From: Pseudomonas sp. PD9R
GTDB lineage: Bacteria; Pseudomonadota; Gammaproteobacteria; Pseudomonadales; Pseudomonadaceae
Reading direction: 5' to 3'
Assembly: GCF_019200975.1 (NCBI RefSeq)
Contig: NZ_JAHTMR010000013.1
Coordinates: forward strand, 124,001 to 188,000
Length of the DNA: 64,000 nucleotides
Positions 42,206 to 50,504 of this stretch are shown here, piece by piece. The notes beneath the pieces are model-generated. The model did not search any database, was not told where the DNA came from, and saw only the letters and a program-made list of their open reading frames with translations. Position 1 is the first letter of the stretch. Each line of letters starts with the position of its first letter. The position numbers and the translations under genes were made by a program.

Positions 42206-42528
42206 GGCACAGATGCTCCGGGCAGTGCGAGAGAAGAACGCAAGGCAGTGCGTTACCCGACCAATCGGTTAGTGGGCAGCCGACCGGTGGGTGTTATAAA
42301 GACACCCCGAAAAAAGCCCGAAGCCCTGCAGGCGCCAGCGCATACAGGTTTCGAGCGTTTTCGGATGTCGGTTTGCCGCCATTTACATGTAGGAAAAATC
42401 TGTAAGCAGCGACGATTTGTCGCAGATCTTATTCTTTGTTGATTGAACGTTCAATCAAAACAAAATAGACTGGCCCTCAATCCGGTAGTCGTTCTACGTC
42501 TGCCGGAAGGCCTAAGGAGATGTGCAAG
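42206..42528. other. betT-betI divergent promoter region
   Basis: A 323-base gap with no gene. It holds the BetI-type palindrome (listed separately) close to betI, the betI RBS AAGGAG (42514-42519), and GACCAATCGGTTAG-like partial symmetry nearer betT. GGTGGGTGTTATAAAGAC at about 42286 may include the betT promoter on the opposite strand, but no firm call is made. Confidence 0.45.
42439..42458. promoter_or_regulatory. BetI operator palindrome
   Basis: A perfect 20-bp palindrome TTGATTGAACGTTCAATCAA, centred 80 bases before the betI start. It has the form and GAACGTTC core of BetI sites (established for BetI of enteric and Pseudomonas species). It can control both betIBA and the divergent betT. 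Confidence 0.8.
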
Positions 42529-43122
42529 ATGCCCAAGGTCGGTATGCAACCCATCCGTCGCCAACAGTTGATCGAAGCCACTTTGCTGGCCGTCGATCAG
42601 GTAGGGATGGGGGACGCCAGCATTGCGCTGATCGCCCGTTTGGCCGGTGTCTCGAATGGCATCATCAGTCACTATTTTCAGGACAAGAACGGCCTGATCG
42701 CCGCCACGATGCGGTATCTGATGAGCGTCCTCAGCGAGAACGTCACCACGCGCCGACTGGCGCTGGGAGATGACAGCCCTCGGGCCCATCTCCAGGTGAT
42801 TATCGAAGGCAACTTCGACGCCAGCCAGGTCAATGGCCCGGCAATGAAAACCTGGCTGGCCTTCTGGGCCACCAGCATGCACCAGCCGTCATTGCACAGG
42901 TTGCAGCGGATCAACGATCACCGACTGTATTCCAACCTGTGCTGCCAGTTCCGCCGCGTATTGCCGCTCGATGATGCGCGCAGTGCAGCCCGTGGCCTGG
43001 CAGCTCTCATTGACGGCTTGTGGTTGCGCGGCGCGCTGTCGGGAGACGCTTTCGACACCGAGCAGGCGCAACAGATCGCTTACGAATACATGGATATCCA
43101 ATTGGCCAAGCAGGTGAGTTAG
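42529..43122 (+). CDS. betI: Choline-responsive TetR-family repressor
   Basis: A 197-residue regulator starting MPKVGMQPIRRQQLIEATLL; the ATG at 42520 lies too close to the AAGGAG RBS, so 42529 is used. The TetR HTH is ASIALIARLAGVSNGIISHY followed by FQDKNGLIAATMRYLM. The ligand domain contains LAFWATSMHQPSLHRLQRIN, typical of BetI. It represses betIBA and betT until choline is present. First gene of the betIBA operon. Confidence 0.94.
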   Translation: MPKVGMQPIRRQQLIEATLLAVDQVGMGDASIALIARLAGVSNGIISHYFQDKNGLIAATMRYLMSVLSENVTTRRLALGDDSPRAHLQVIIEGNFDASQVNGPAMKTWLAFWATSMHQPSLHRLQRINDHRLYSNLCCQFRRVLPLDDARSAARGLAALIDGLWLRGALSGDAFDTEQAQQIAYEYMDIQLAKQVS

Positions 43123-43183
43123 AGCACACATAAACGCTCAACCACCGGACCGTGCCAACCACTTATGCTCTTGCGAGGACTTT

Positions 43184-44656
43184 ATGGCCCGTTTCGAACT
43201 GCAAAAACTCTACATCGATGGCGCGTACTCCGACGCTAGCAGCGACGCCACTTTCGAAGCCATCAACCCGGCTAACGGTGAAGTCCTCGCCAAAGTGCAG
43301 CGTGCGACCCAGTCAGACGTCGAACGTGCCGTGGTCAGCGCTGAAAAGGGCCAGAAAATCTGGGCTGCCATGACCGCGATGGAGCGTTCGCGCATCCTGC
43401 GTCGCGCCGTCGACATCCTGCGTGAGCGCAACGACGAACTGGCCGCCCTGGAAACCCTGGACACCGGCAAGTCGTACTCCGAAACCCGTTACGTCGACAT
43501 CGTTACCGGTGCAGACGTGCTGGAATACTACGCAGGCCTGGTGCCGGCCATCGAAGGCGAGCAGATTCCGCTGCGCACCACGTCGTTCGTCTACACCCGT
43601 CGCGAGCCGTTGGGCGTCGTAGCCGGTATCGGCGCGTGGAACTACCCGATCCAGATCGCCCTGTGGAAATCCGCGCCAGCCCTGGCGGCCGGTAACGCGA
43701 TGATCTTCAAGCCCAGCGAAGTCACTTCCCTGACCACGCTGAAACTAGCCGAGATCTATACCGAAGCCGGTCTGCCAGCCGGTGTGTTCAACGTCCTGAC
43801 CGGCAGCGGCCGTGAAGTCGGCACCTGGTTGACCGAGCACCCGCGCATCGAAAAAATTTCCTTCACCGGCGGCACCGACACTGGCAAAAAAGTCATGGCC
43901 AGCGCTTCGGCCTCGTCGCTCAAAGACGTGACCATGGAACTGGGTGGCAAGTCCCCACTGATCATCTGCGACGACGCCGACCTCGATCGCGCCGCCGACA
44001 CCGCGATGATGGCCAACTTCTACAGCTCCGGTCAGGTCTGCACCAACGGCACTCGCGTGTTCGTACCGGCCCACCTGAAAGCTGCGTTCGAAGCCAAGAT
44101 CGCCGAGCGCGTTGCGCGCATCCGCATCGGCAACCCGCAAGACGAAAACACCAACTTCGGCCCGCTGGTCAGCTTCGCCCACATGGAAAGCGTGCTGGGC
44201 TACATCGCCAAAGGTAAGGCAGAAGGCGCACGCGTACTGTGCGGCGGCGAGCGTCTGACCGATGGCGAATTCGCCAAAGGCGCGTTCGTCGCGCCAACCG
44301 TGTTCACCGACTGCACCGACGACATGACCATCGTCCGTGAAGAAATCTTTGGCCCGGTGATGGCGATCCTCACCTACGAAACCGAAGAAGAAGTGATCCG
44401 CCGCGCCAACGACACCGACTTCGGCCTGGCCGCCGGTATCGTCACCAAAGACCTGAACCGCGCCCACCGCGTGATTCATCAACTGGAAGCCGGTATCTGC
44501 TGGATCAACGCCTGGGGCGAGTCCGACGCCAAGATGCCGGTCGGCGGCTACAAGCAGTCGGGTGTTGGCCGTGAGAACGGGATCAGTTCGCTCAATAACT
44601 TCACCCGCATCAAATCGGTACAGGTCGAGTTGGGCGATTACGTCTCGGTGTTCTAA
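43184..44656 (+). CDS. betB: Betaine aldehyde dehydrogenase
   Basis: A 490-residue NAD(P)+-dependent aldehyde dehydrogenase converting betaine aldehyde to glycine betaine, the same length as the P. aeruginosa enzyme. The catalytic glutamate is E252 in MELGGKSPLI and the nucleophile C286 in SSGQVCTNGTRVF. The cofactor motif GIGAWNYPIQIALWKSAPAL and the end NNFTRIKSVQVELGDYVSVF are family-typical. It lies between betI and betA. A degenerate REP family II pair separates it from betA. Confidence 0.96.
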   Translation: MARFELQKLYIDGAYSDASSDATFEAINPANGEVLAKVQRATQSDVERAVVSAEKGQKIWAAMTAMERSRILRRAVDILRERNDELAALETLDTGKSYSETRYVDIVTGADVLEYYAGLVPAIEGEQIPLRTTSFVYTRREPLGVVAGIGAWNYPIQIALWKSAPALAAGNAMIFKPSEVTSLTTLKLAEIYTEAGLPAGVFNVLTGSGREVGTWLTEHPRIEKISFTGGTDTGKKVMASASASSLKDVTMELGGKSPLIICDDADLDRAADTAMMANFYSSGQVCTNGTRVFVPAHLKAAFEAKIAERVARIRIGNPQDENTNFGPLVSFAHMESVLGYIAKGKAEGARVLCGGERLTDGEFAKGAFVAPTVFTDCTDDMTIVREEIFGPVMAILTYETEEEVIRRANDTDFGLAAGIVTKDLNRAHRVIHQLEAGICWINAWGESDAKMPVGGYKQSGVGRENGISSLNNFTRIKSVQVELGDYVSVF

Positions 44657-44681
44657 CCCCGAGTTTTGTATTGCCCGTGAG

Positions 44682-44778
44682 GCCGTCTTCGCTGGCAAGC
44701 CAGCTCCCACAGGTTTGGTGCCGTCCGCCAAATCTGTGGCCACTCCGATCCTGTGGGAGCGTGGCTTGCCCGCGATTC
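44682..44778. repeat. REP family II-like inverted pair, diverged
   Basis: Lies between betB and betA: GCTGGCAAGCCAGCTCCCAC and, after about 50 bases, CCTGTGGGAGCGTGGCTTGC. Arms use CTCCCAC/GTGGGAG tips instead of CTCCTAC/GTAGGAG and the cores differ, so it is an older or different subtype. Confidence 0.7.
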
Positions 44779-44833
44779 GAGTGCAAAGCACTCGTCAGGC
44801 CTGACCTGACCAACTTCAAAGAGGGTGCATTCA

Positions 44834-46537
44834 ATGTCCCAAGAATTCGATTACATCATCATCGGTGCCGGCTCGGCCGGTAACACCCTGGCGACCCGCC
44901 TGACTGAAGACGAAGGCGTCACCGTCCTGCTGCTCGAAGCAGGCGGCCCGGACTACCGCATGGACTTCCGCACACAAATGCCGGCTGCCCTGGCATTCCC
45001 GCTGCAAGGCCGTCGCTACAACTGGGCCTACGAAACCGATGCCGAGCCGCACATGGACGGCCGTCGCATGGAATGCGGTCGCGGCAAGGGCCTGGGTGGC
45101 TCTTCGCTGATCAACGGCATGTGCTATATCCGTGGCAACGCGATGGACTACGACGGCTGGGCAAAATTGCCAGGCCTGGAAGACTGGACCTACCTCGACT
45201 GCCTGCCGTATTTCCGCAAAGCCGAAACCCGCGACATCGGCCCGAACGATTACCACGGTGGTGAAGGCCCGGTCAGCGTGACCACGCCGAAAGCCGGCAA
45301 CAACCCGCTGTTCCACGCCATGGTTGAAGCCGGCGTGCAAGCCGGTTACCCGCGTACCGAAGACCTGAATGGTTACCAGCAGGAAGGTTTCGGTCCGATG
45401 GACCGTACCGTGACGCCGAAAGGTCGTCGTGCCTCCACCGCGCGCGGTTACCTGGACGTCGCCAAGAAACGTTCGACCCTGACCATCGTCACCCACGCCC
45501 TGACCGACAAGATCCTGTTCGAAGGCAAGCGTGCGGTCGGCGTGCGTTACCTGGTCGGTTCTGCCGAAGAGCGTGTTGAAGTCAAAGCGCGCAAGGAAGT
45601 GCTGCTGTGCTCCGGCGCCATCGCTTCGCCGCAGATTCTGCAACGCTCCGGTGTCGGCCCTGCCGAACTGCTGAACAAGCTCGACATTCCGGTGGTTCAC
45701 GACCTGCCGGGCGTCGGTGAAAACCTGCAGGACCACCTTGAGTTGTACCTGCAATACGCGTGCACCCAACCGGTCTCGCTGTACCCGTCTCTGCTCTTGC
45801 ACAACCAGCCGGCCATTGGTGCCGAATGGCTGTTCAACGGCACCGGCATCGGCGCCAGCAACCAGTTCGAAGCCGGCGGTTTCATTCGTACCCGCGAAGA
45901 GTTCGAATGGCCGAACATCCAGTACCACTTCTTGCCGGTGGCGATTAACTACAACGGCAGCAACGGGGTGAAAGAGCACGGCTTCCAGGCGCACATGGGC
46001 TCCATGCGTTCGCCGAGCCGCGGTCGCATCCAGGCCAAGTCGAAAGACCCACGCCAGCACCCGAGCATCCTGTTCAACTACATGGCCACCGAGCAGGACT
46101 GGCAGGAATTCCGCGACGGCATCCGCCTGACCCGTGAGATCATGCAGCAACCCGCGCTGGACGCGTTCCGTGGCCGCGAAATCAGCCCGGGCATCGAAGT
46201 GCAAACCGATGAGCAACTGGACAAGTTCATCCGCGAACACGCCGAAACCGCGTTCCACCCGTCCTGCTCGTGCAAGATGGGCTCCGACGCGATGGCTGTG
46301 GTCGATGGCGAAGGTCGCGTGCATGGCATGCAGGGCCTGCGCGTGGTCGATGCTTCGATCATGCCGATCATCACCACGGGCAACCTCAACGCACCGACGA
46401 TCATGATGGCCGAGAAAATCGCCGACAAGATCCGTGGTCGCAAGCCGTTGCCGCGCAGCAAGGCTGATTACTACGTAGCCGGCGATGCGCCGGTGAAGGG
46501 TAAGCCGATGCGTGATGTGAGCCAGGCAGTTCAGTAA
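44834..46537 (+). CDS. betA: Choline dehydrogenase
   Basis: A 567-residue GMC-family flavoprotein that oxidises choline to betaine aldehyde at the inner membrane. The FAD motif DYIIIGAGSAGNTLATRLTE starts the protein. GRGKGLGGSSLINGMCYIRG and GAIASPQILQRSGVGP are the GMC signatures. The catalytic histidine is in FHPSCSCKMG and the second residue (Asn) in TGNLNAPTIMMAEKIAD. The start is ATG 44834 (MSQEFDYIII), with GAGGGTG upstream. It is the last gene of betIBA, followed by a clear terminator. Confidence 0.96.
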   Translation: MSQEFDYIIIGAGSAGNTLATRLTEDEGVTVLLLEAGGPDYRMDFRTQMPAALAFPLQGRRYNWAYETDAEPHMDGRRMECGRGKGLGGSSLINGMCYIRGNAMDYDGWAKLPGLEDWTYLDCLPYFRKAETRDIGPNDYHGGEGPVSVTTPKAGNNPLFHAMVEAGVQAGYPRTEDLNGYQQEGFGPMDRTVTPKGRRASTARGYLDVAKKRSTLTIVTHALTDKILFEGKRAVGVRYLVGSAEERVEVKARKEVLLCSGAIASPQILQRSGVGPAELLNKLDIPVVHDLPGVGENLQDHLELYLQYACTQPVSLYPSLLLHNQPAIGAEWLFNGTGIGASNQFEAGGFIRTREEFEWPNIQYHFLPVAINYNGSNGVKEHGFQAHMGSMRSPSRGRIQAKSKDPRQHPSILFNYMATEQDWQEFRDGIRLTREIMQQPALDAFRGREISPGIEVQTDEQLDKFIREHAETAFHPSCSCKMGSDAMAVVDGEGRVHGMQGLRVVDASIMPIITTGNLNAPTIMMAEKIADKIRGRKPLPRSKADYYVAGDAPVKGKPMRDVSQAVQ

Positions 46538-46560
46538 CAGTTCACGTACTTGCAATAAAC

Positions 46561-46592
46561 AAAACCGCCAGCCTTTCAGGGTTGGCGGTTTT
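46561..46592 (+). terminator. Intrinsic terminator of betIBA
   Basis: AACCGCCAGCC, loop TTTCAG, GGTTGGCGGTT then a run of eight or more T. The stem is about 11 bp with one G-T pair, 24 bases after the betA stop. Confidence 0.92.
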
Positions 46593-46755
46593 TTTTGGCT
46601 AACACGATCTGCTTGCAGCTAACAACAATCATCACACCCAGTAACTAAAAATCACCGACAACCCTTTAATAAAAACTCGTAACACTTGCACTAAGACTAA
46701 CTTAAAAACTTCCATTACTATCCGCGCCCGCCTCACAGCGACAGGAGAAATGTTA

Positions 46756-47763
46756 ATGGAAATCAATAGTACGCCTGACATTGGCCGCACCAAGACACCC
46801 AGTCACTTCAGGGATCAAATATCCAAAGAAAAGACAATCACCCTTGACTTCAGTTATTTGACCGGCGCTATTGAATCCTGGTGGAAAAAAAACGGCCAAC
46901 AAGACACGCACACCTTAAAAACACAATTAATCAACCTTCTCCTAACTTATCTGCACGCCGAAGACACTTTCTATTTCGATAAAGTAGGCCTGGCAGATGG
47001 GTGTGCAGCCGTCTGCATAAAAAATGTATTCAAACTTGATTCACCAAAACTCGCCTTGACTGTGCATGAAGCATTGGCCGACTTGTTTCATCTCACCGAC
47101 ATAAAATACGATTATGAAGAGCACAAAGCGTTGTACTTAAAACCCTCTGCAGAACAATATCGGGAATGGGGCAATGGCCATGGCGATATCACACCGCACT
47201 CCGATGATCTGTATGAAAGCTTGAATGTCGATTACCTGGCTCTGACCGTTTGCCGTGACATCACAAAGACTCCCACCGCCTATTACTTCGCCAGCGACCT
47301 GCTTTGCGATTTAAACGATGACGAAATAAGCGACTTACTGACAATGCAAGCAACGTTCATTTCCGGTAAAAACGTTAGCGGCTTGAAAGAGCGGGTTCGT
47401 CGTGTGGTTGAATTTTCCGAACTCTACGGTTTCCATTTTTCGCTGGATTTTCGCATTGACTCTGAGAACGGTGAGCGAATGCGCGCAAAAAATGGCGGTC
47501 AACACGTGCTGGACAAAATCCGAGCCGGTCTGCCAAACGCAAAACACCATGTTTCAACAACTGAAACCGGTACATTCCTGATCGTGGCCAACCACAAGAT
47601 ACTGCATGCCCGGTCGATGCTGAATATGGATGCCAATGAGGCTCGAGAACAAGCTCACAACTCGACATTCAACACAACGCCTCGATTATTGTTTCGAAGC
47701 AAAGGTCCCAGGAAGCACTACTTCCCGCTGGATGAAACAACCCTTCTGGCGGAGGCCCATTGA
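46756..47763 (+). CDS. Fe(II)/2-oxoglutarate oxygenase, clavaminate synthase/AsnO-like
   Basis: A 335-residue protein. The RBS AGGAG (46743-46747) is too close to ATG 46750 and fits ATG 46756. The iron site is ITPHSDDLYE (H148 and D150) with distal H284 in VANHKILHARSML. TPRLLFRSKG carries the arginine expected to bind 2-oxoglutarate. The spacing and the GDITPHSD context resemble the TauD/clavaminate synthase-like group that hydroxylates free or carrier-bound amino acids; this is inferred. It is joined by overlapping stop and start codons to azlC and azlD. Codons are AT-richer than in neighbouring genes, suggesting transfer. Substrate unknown. Confidence 0.7.
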   Translation: MEINSTPDIGRTKTPSHFRDQISKEKTITLDFSYLTGAIESWWKKNGQQDTHTLKTQLINLLLTYLHAEDTFYFDKVGLADGCAAVCIKNVFKLDSPKLALTVHEALADLFHLTDIKYDYEEHKALYLKPSAEQYREWGNGHGDITPHSDDLYESLNVDYLALTVCRDITKTPTAYYFASDLLCDLNDDEISDLLTMQATFISGKNVSGLKERVRRVVEFSELYGFHFSLDFRIDSENGERMRAKNGGQHVLDKIRAGLPNAKHHVSTTETGTFLIVANHKILHARSMLNMDANEAREQAHNSTFNTTPRLLFRSKGPRKHYFPLDETTLLAEAH

Positions 47764-48488
47764 TGGTGACTCCCGGTATGCTCACTCGATCCTCGGCTGC
47801 CAGCGTTTTTATTGAAGGAGCACGCGACGCAATCACCTTTGGTGTCGCGTTCATTTTTCTCTACTTATCCATAGGCATTTTAAGCGCAACGCAATCGTTA
47901 TCATTAAGCCAGGCGCTAGCAACGACTCTGTTGATATTCTCCACGCCACTGCAGTTTCTGCTAATACAAAGCTATAACGATGGGTGGATATTGCTCCCTA
48001 TCATCGTGGCACTTAACGCTCGCTTTGTACTGCTTTCCGCAACACTTGCCCCCCATATCAGAAACACTTCCACCCTAAAAACCATGGCTTCCTTGATCCT
48101 GATCACACCTTCAATATTCACGGGGTGCGTCACTCGATTCAAGCGCAAAGCCGACCATCCTTTTACTTACATGATTGGCCTGGGTCTTCCCATATTCGGC
48201 ATATCGATCATCTGCACCTACATCGGCTTCGTCGCCGGTGCAGAACTCACCTCACCGGTCATCTATGCAGCGATGACACTGCTGTTGCCGCTACAATTCA
48301 CCGCCTTGGCCGGCAAGCATTGGCCTCATTATTCGGAAGTATCGAGTTACTGGCTTGGTTTTGTCGGCGCGCCCGTATTGGTCTATCTATTCAAGGATTA
48401 CAGCTTGCTCTGCACGCCTTTTATAATCGGCGGATTGATCGTGCTGATTGAAAATAACTACAAAAAACGGGAAGACGTAACTCCATGA
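47763..48488 (+). CDS. azlC: AzlC-family amino acid exporter, large subunit
   Basis: A 241-residue membrane protein beginning MVTPGMLTRSSAASVFIEGA. The first helix GARDAITFGVAFIFLYLSIG and the following PLQFLLIQSYNDG and LNARFVLLSATLAPHI match the AzlC pattern (normally ALNARHLLYG-like). Family members, with AzlD, export branched-chain amino acids or their analogues. The start overlaps the oxygenase stop (TGATG), and its own stop overlaps azlD (ATGA). Strict coupling suggests that the exporter handles the oxygenase product or its parent amino acid. Confidence 0.8.
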   Translation: MVTPGMLTRSSAASVFIEGARDAITFGVAFIFLYLSIGILSATQSLSLSQALATTLLIFSTPLQFLLIQSYNDGWILLPIIVALNARFVLLSATLAPHIRNTSTLKTMASLILITPSIFTGCVTRFKRKADHPFTYMIGLGLPIFGISIICTYIGFVAGAELTSPVIYAAMTLLLPLQFTALAGKHWPHYSEVSSYWLGFVGAPVLVYLFKDYSLLCTPFIIGGLIVLIENNYKKREDVTP

Positions 48489-48829
48489 CGATCTGGCTTC
48501 TTATCGCATTTTCCGCCCTTACCGCCTTTGCATTTCGTGCCCTGCCTTTTGCCTTCAAAAACAGCACCGCACTCACCCAAACCCAAGGGTCCTTTTATCG
48601 CTTCATCAGCTACAGCGCACAAGCAATGTTAGGAGTTATCATTTACGACACGGCATTCAACAAGAAGGATGCGCTGACGCTGTTCCAGCAATTTGAACCG
48701 CTGGATGCACTGAAGTTGGTTTTACTGGTCGGCACCTTCATCGCAGTCGCTAAAACAAGGAAAATCCTGCCTGCTTTTTTTGCAAGCCTATTCATTTATG
48801 TCGCAGCTTTCGTCTATCTGAACGGCTGA
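48485..48829 (+). CDS. azlD: AzlD-family amino acid exporter, small subunit
   Basis: A 114-residue protein with four membrane segments (WLLIAFSALTAFAFRALPF, FISYSAQAMLGVIIYDTA, ALKLVLLVGTFIAVAKT, ILPAFFASLFIYVAAFVYL). RALPF near the start is the usual AzlD motif. It pairs with AzlC to form the exporter and ends the three-gene operon. No terminator hairpin is obvious in the 230 bases before the tldD-like gene. Confidence 0.8.
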   Translation: MTIWLLIAFSALTAFAFRALPFAFKNSTALTQTQGSFYRFISYSAQAMLGVIIYDTAFNKKDALTLFQQFEPLDALKLVLLVGTFIAVAKTRKILPAFFASLFIYVAAFVYLNG

Positions 48830-49061
48830 AAGCAGGTCGATGCCTGACGGCGAGGTTGATCGCGAGCAAGCTGCAACGGCTGTTCGCGAACGCCATCATT
48901 AGCCAACTCGTCTCACGCTCTGCGCATTGCGTAATCCGTTCCTTCACTGCTGCGCCCTTGATCCTCCCCCCTGGCAGGCCTAATCTAGCGCCACGCAAAC
49001 GTTTCACCCCCTCCCTTCGCAACACCGCAACACCGTCACTCCATACCAAGGAGGTTTCCGA

Positions 49062-50504
49062 ATGTTCGATTTCCACCCTCAGCTCAAGCAGCGTTTTGCT
49101 GCCTTGCGCACGGGCGTTGAGTTCTTTTCCCTGCGTTATGTGCGCGAGTCCGGCCAGTATTTGTCGGTGCGCAAGAATGTCGCCGAACCGCCGAGCCTGA
49201 GCCGTGACGAAGGCGCGATGCTGACGGTTCGAGTCAACGGTGTCGAAGCCTACGCCGCGACCAATGACCTGTCGCAACAAGGCCTGCAAGCCGCGCTCGA
49301 GCGCGCCGAACAGCAAGCGCGCCGGCTCAAGCCCCATGCCCTGCTGGATCTGCGCGAGCAAGCGGTGTCGAGCGATCGCGCCGATTATTTCTCGCCGAAC
49401 CTCGACCAGCCGTTCCCGTCCCTGAGCGATTGCTACCAACTACTGAGCGCCGAATCCGCGTCCGTGCCCAAGGACGAGCGTCTGGTGAACTGGCAGGTGA
49501 GCATCGGCATCACTCACGTCGAGCAGATTTACCTCAACAGCGCGGGCGCCGAACTGCGCCAGGCGCAACGCTTCGTCTACCCCGGCCTGGACGTCACCGC
49601 CTATGACGGCAGCGACAGCCAGACCCGCACCCTTGGCCGGGAAAACTTTGGCCAACAAGGCGGCTTTGATGTGATCAGCCGCTGCGGGCTGATCGGCGCG
49701 GGTGCGAAAATCGCCGATCAGGCGCTGCAATTGCTGCTGGCACCGAACACCCCGCAGGGGCCACGCGACCTGCTGCTGATGCCTGACCAGATGATGTTGC
49801 AGATCCACGAATCCATCGGCCACCCGCTGGAGCTGGACCGCATCCTTGGCGACGAGCGCAATTACGCCGGCACCAGTTTCGTCAAAGCCGAAGACTTCGG
49901 CCGCCTGCAATACGGCTCGAAACTGCTCAACGTGACCTTCGATCCGGACATCCCCGAACAACTCGCCAGCTACGGTCACGACGACGACGGCAGCGCCGCC
50001 AGCAAACAGTTCCTGATCCGCGAAGGCCTGTTGCTGCGCCCGTTGGGTGGTGCGCTGTCGCAATTCCGCGCCGGCTTGGATGGTGTCGCCAACAGCCGCG
50101 CCTGCGGTTGGAACCGTCCGCCGATCGACCGCATGGCCAACCTCAACATCGAGCCGGGCGATCAACCGCTGGAACAGCTGATCGGCAATATCGAGCACGG
50201 CATCTTGATGAGCACCAACCGTTCGTGGTCCATCGACGATGCGCGCAACAAGTTCCAGTTCGGTTGCGAGTGGGGCCAGTTGATCGAAAACGGCGAGCTC
50301 AAGGGCGTGGTGAAGAACCCGAATTACCGGGCGATTTCCGCGCAATTCTGGAAGAGCCTCAGCGCAGTCGGCGATGCCAACACCTTCAAGGTTCTCGGCA
50401 CACCGAACTGCGGCAAGGGCGAGCCGAATCAGGTGATCCGCGTCGGCCATGCCTCACCGGCCTGCGTGTTCAGCAACGTGGATGTATTTGGGGGAGACGC
50501 CTGA
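49062..50504 (+). CDS. TldD-like metallopeptidase subunit
   Basis: A 480-residue member of the TldD/PmbA (U62) family. The zinc motif HESIGHPLE near residue 254 is the HExxxH signature of the catalytic TldD subunit. FVKAEDFGRLQYGSKLLNVT and IENGELKGVVKNPNYRAI are also typical. Preceded by a perfect AAGGAGG RBS. TldD/TldE heterodimers degrade unfolded peptides and mature some peptide toxins or antibiotics. It overlaps its partner gene by one base. No precursor peptide gene was found nearby. Pseudomonads also carry the classical tldD/pmbA pair elsewhere, so this is a second set. Confidence 0.85.
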   Translation: MFDFHPQLKQRFAALRTGVEFFSLRYVRESGQYLSVRKNVAEPPSLSRDEGAMLTVRVNGVEAYAATNDLSQQGLQAALERAEQQARRLKPHALLDLREQAVSSDRADYFSPNLDQPFPSLSDCYQLLSAESASVPKDERLVNWQVSIGITHVEQIYLNSAGAELRQAQRFVYPGLDVTAYDGSDSQTRTLGRENFGQQGGFDVISRCGLIGAGAKIADQALQLLLAPNTPQGPRDLLLMPDQMMLQIHESIGHPLELDRILGDERNYAGTSFVKAEDFGRLQYGSKLLNVTFDPDIPEQLASYGHDDDGSAASKQFLIREGLLLRPLGGALSQFRAGLDGVANSRACGWNRPPIDRMANLNIEPGDQPLEQLIGNIEHGILMSTNRSWSIDDARNKFQFGCEWGQLIENGELKGVVKNPNYRAISAQFWKSLSAVGDANTFKVLGTPNCGKGEPNQVIRVGHASPACVFSNVDVFGGDA

